This document shows positions 6,473 through 6,841 of a DNA stretch of 6,841 bases, piece after piece. Both the position numbers and the translations under genes were made by a program. The notes beneath the pieces were generated by a model. That model made no database searches and had not been told where the DNA came from. It was given only the letters and a program-made list of their open reading frames with translations. This DNA comes from an uncultured Rhodocyclaceae bacterium (GTDB taxonomy: Bacteria > Pseudomonadota > Gammaproteobacteria > Burkholderiales > Rhodocyclaceae), in contig CAIYZZ010000437.1 of NCBI GenBank assembly GCA_903930805.1, positions 1 through 6,841 of the forward strand, in the 5' to 3' direction. Within the stretch, counting starts at the first letter, position 1; the number at the start of each line of letters is the position of its first letter.

Positions 6473-6841
6473 TTAGAAGCGTTCGAAGTCCTGCTCGTCA
6501 GCGCTTGCCTTGAAAGACTTGCCACTGGCGCGCGGGGCAGCGGCCGTCTTGGTCGCGCCTTTCTTTGCCGTCCCGCTACCACCGACTTTTTTGGTCGCGG
6601 TATCGAGGCGGAAGAAGCTCATCAGTTCCTGCAACTGCGCAGCCTGGCCGCCCATTTCTTCGGCAGTCGCCGCGAGTTCTTCGGAAGCCGAGGCGTTTTG
6701 CTGCGTGGCTTTGTTCAACTGGCCCATCGCGCCGTTGATCTGGCCGACACCCTGGCTCTGTTCCTGACTTGCGGCGGCAATTTCTTCGACGAGGTCGGAG
6801 GTCTTCTTGATCGAAGGCACCATTTCGTCGAGCAGCTTGCC
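6473..6841 (-). CDS. MCP-C, methyl-accepting chemotaxis protein, C-terminal part only (5' end outside window)
   Basis: The last 122 residues of a receptor are visible; the frame is open to the right edge (GKLLDEMVPS onward). The first 80 or so residues are the returning helix of the signalling hairpin and match MCP-A closely ([20 protein letters not shown], then [20 protein letters not shown]). Two Glu pairs in this stretch are candidate methylation positions. Unlike MCP-A and MCP-B, the chain then continues with a Lys/Ala/Gly/Ser/Thr-rich, probably disordered linker of about 35 residues and ends in DEQDFERF. The final DFERF has the aromatic-x-x-Phe pattern of the C-terminal pentapeptide that tethers CheR and CheB to receptors (NWETF in enteric receptors). 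Sensor and membrane segments are not in the window. The short cheA follows after 27 nt. Confidence 0.93.
   Translation of the reverse strand, partial: GKLLDEMVPSIKKTSDLVEEIAAASQEQSQGVGQINGAMGQLNKATQQNASASEELAATAEEMGGQAAQLQELMSFFRLDTATKKVGGSGTAKKGATKTAAAPRASGKSFKASADEQDFERF

Overview
The window holds seven protein genes, all on the minus strand and read from right to left. They form one chemosensory (che) gene cluster. In transcription order these are: the 3' end of a methyl-accepting chemotaxis protein (MCP-C, cut by the right edge), a short CheA-type kinase, CheW, a second receptor (MCP-B), a third receptor (MCP-A), CheR, and CheB (cut by the left edge). Spacers are 27, 45, 5, 112, 65 and 2 nt, so co-transcription is likely. 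I see no convincing promoter or terminator inside the window. There is no gene-free stretch of 300 bases, and no RNA gene, CRISPR array or insertion sequence was recognised.

The G/C-rich third codon positions, the receptor style (two membrane segments, periplasmic helical domain, HAMP, signalling hairpin) and the cluster content suggest a Gram-negative proteobacterium. A betaproteobacterium, perhaps of the Rhodocyclales, is my best guess; this is an impression from the protein style and not a database match.

The expected working scheme is as follows. The MCP receptors bind or sense stimuli in the periplasm or membrane. CheW couples their cytoplasmic tips to CheA. CheR methylates and CheB demethylates receptor glutamates for adaptation. 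No CheY, CheZ, CheD or separate HPt protein lies in the window.

Three things are out of the ordinary. (1) The CheA has only the dimerisation, ATPase and CheW-like domains (P3-P4-P5). The phosphoacceptor HPt domain P1 and the CheY-binding P2 are absent. Its ATP-binding domain also carries an in-frame shortening of the ATP lid around the G2 box and an Ala in place of the usual Asp of the N box. It therefore cannot work as a self-contained CheA, and either acts in trans on another protein's HPt or is kinase-impaired. (2) MCP-B ends in two adjacent TAA codons exactly where its two neighbours have a Glu-Glu pair. The reading frame continues intact behind them for 28 more receptor-like codons, so the gene has lost its C-terminal end by nonsense mutation. 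(3) MCP-C alone ends in a flexible tail closing with an aromatic DFERF pentapeptide, a plausible CheR/CheB tether.
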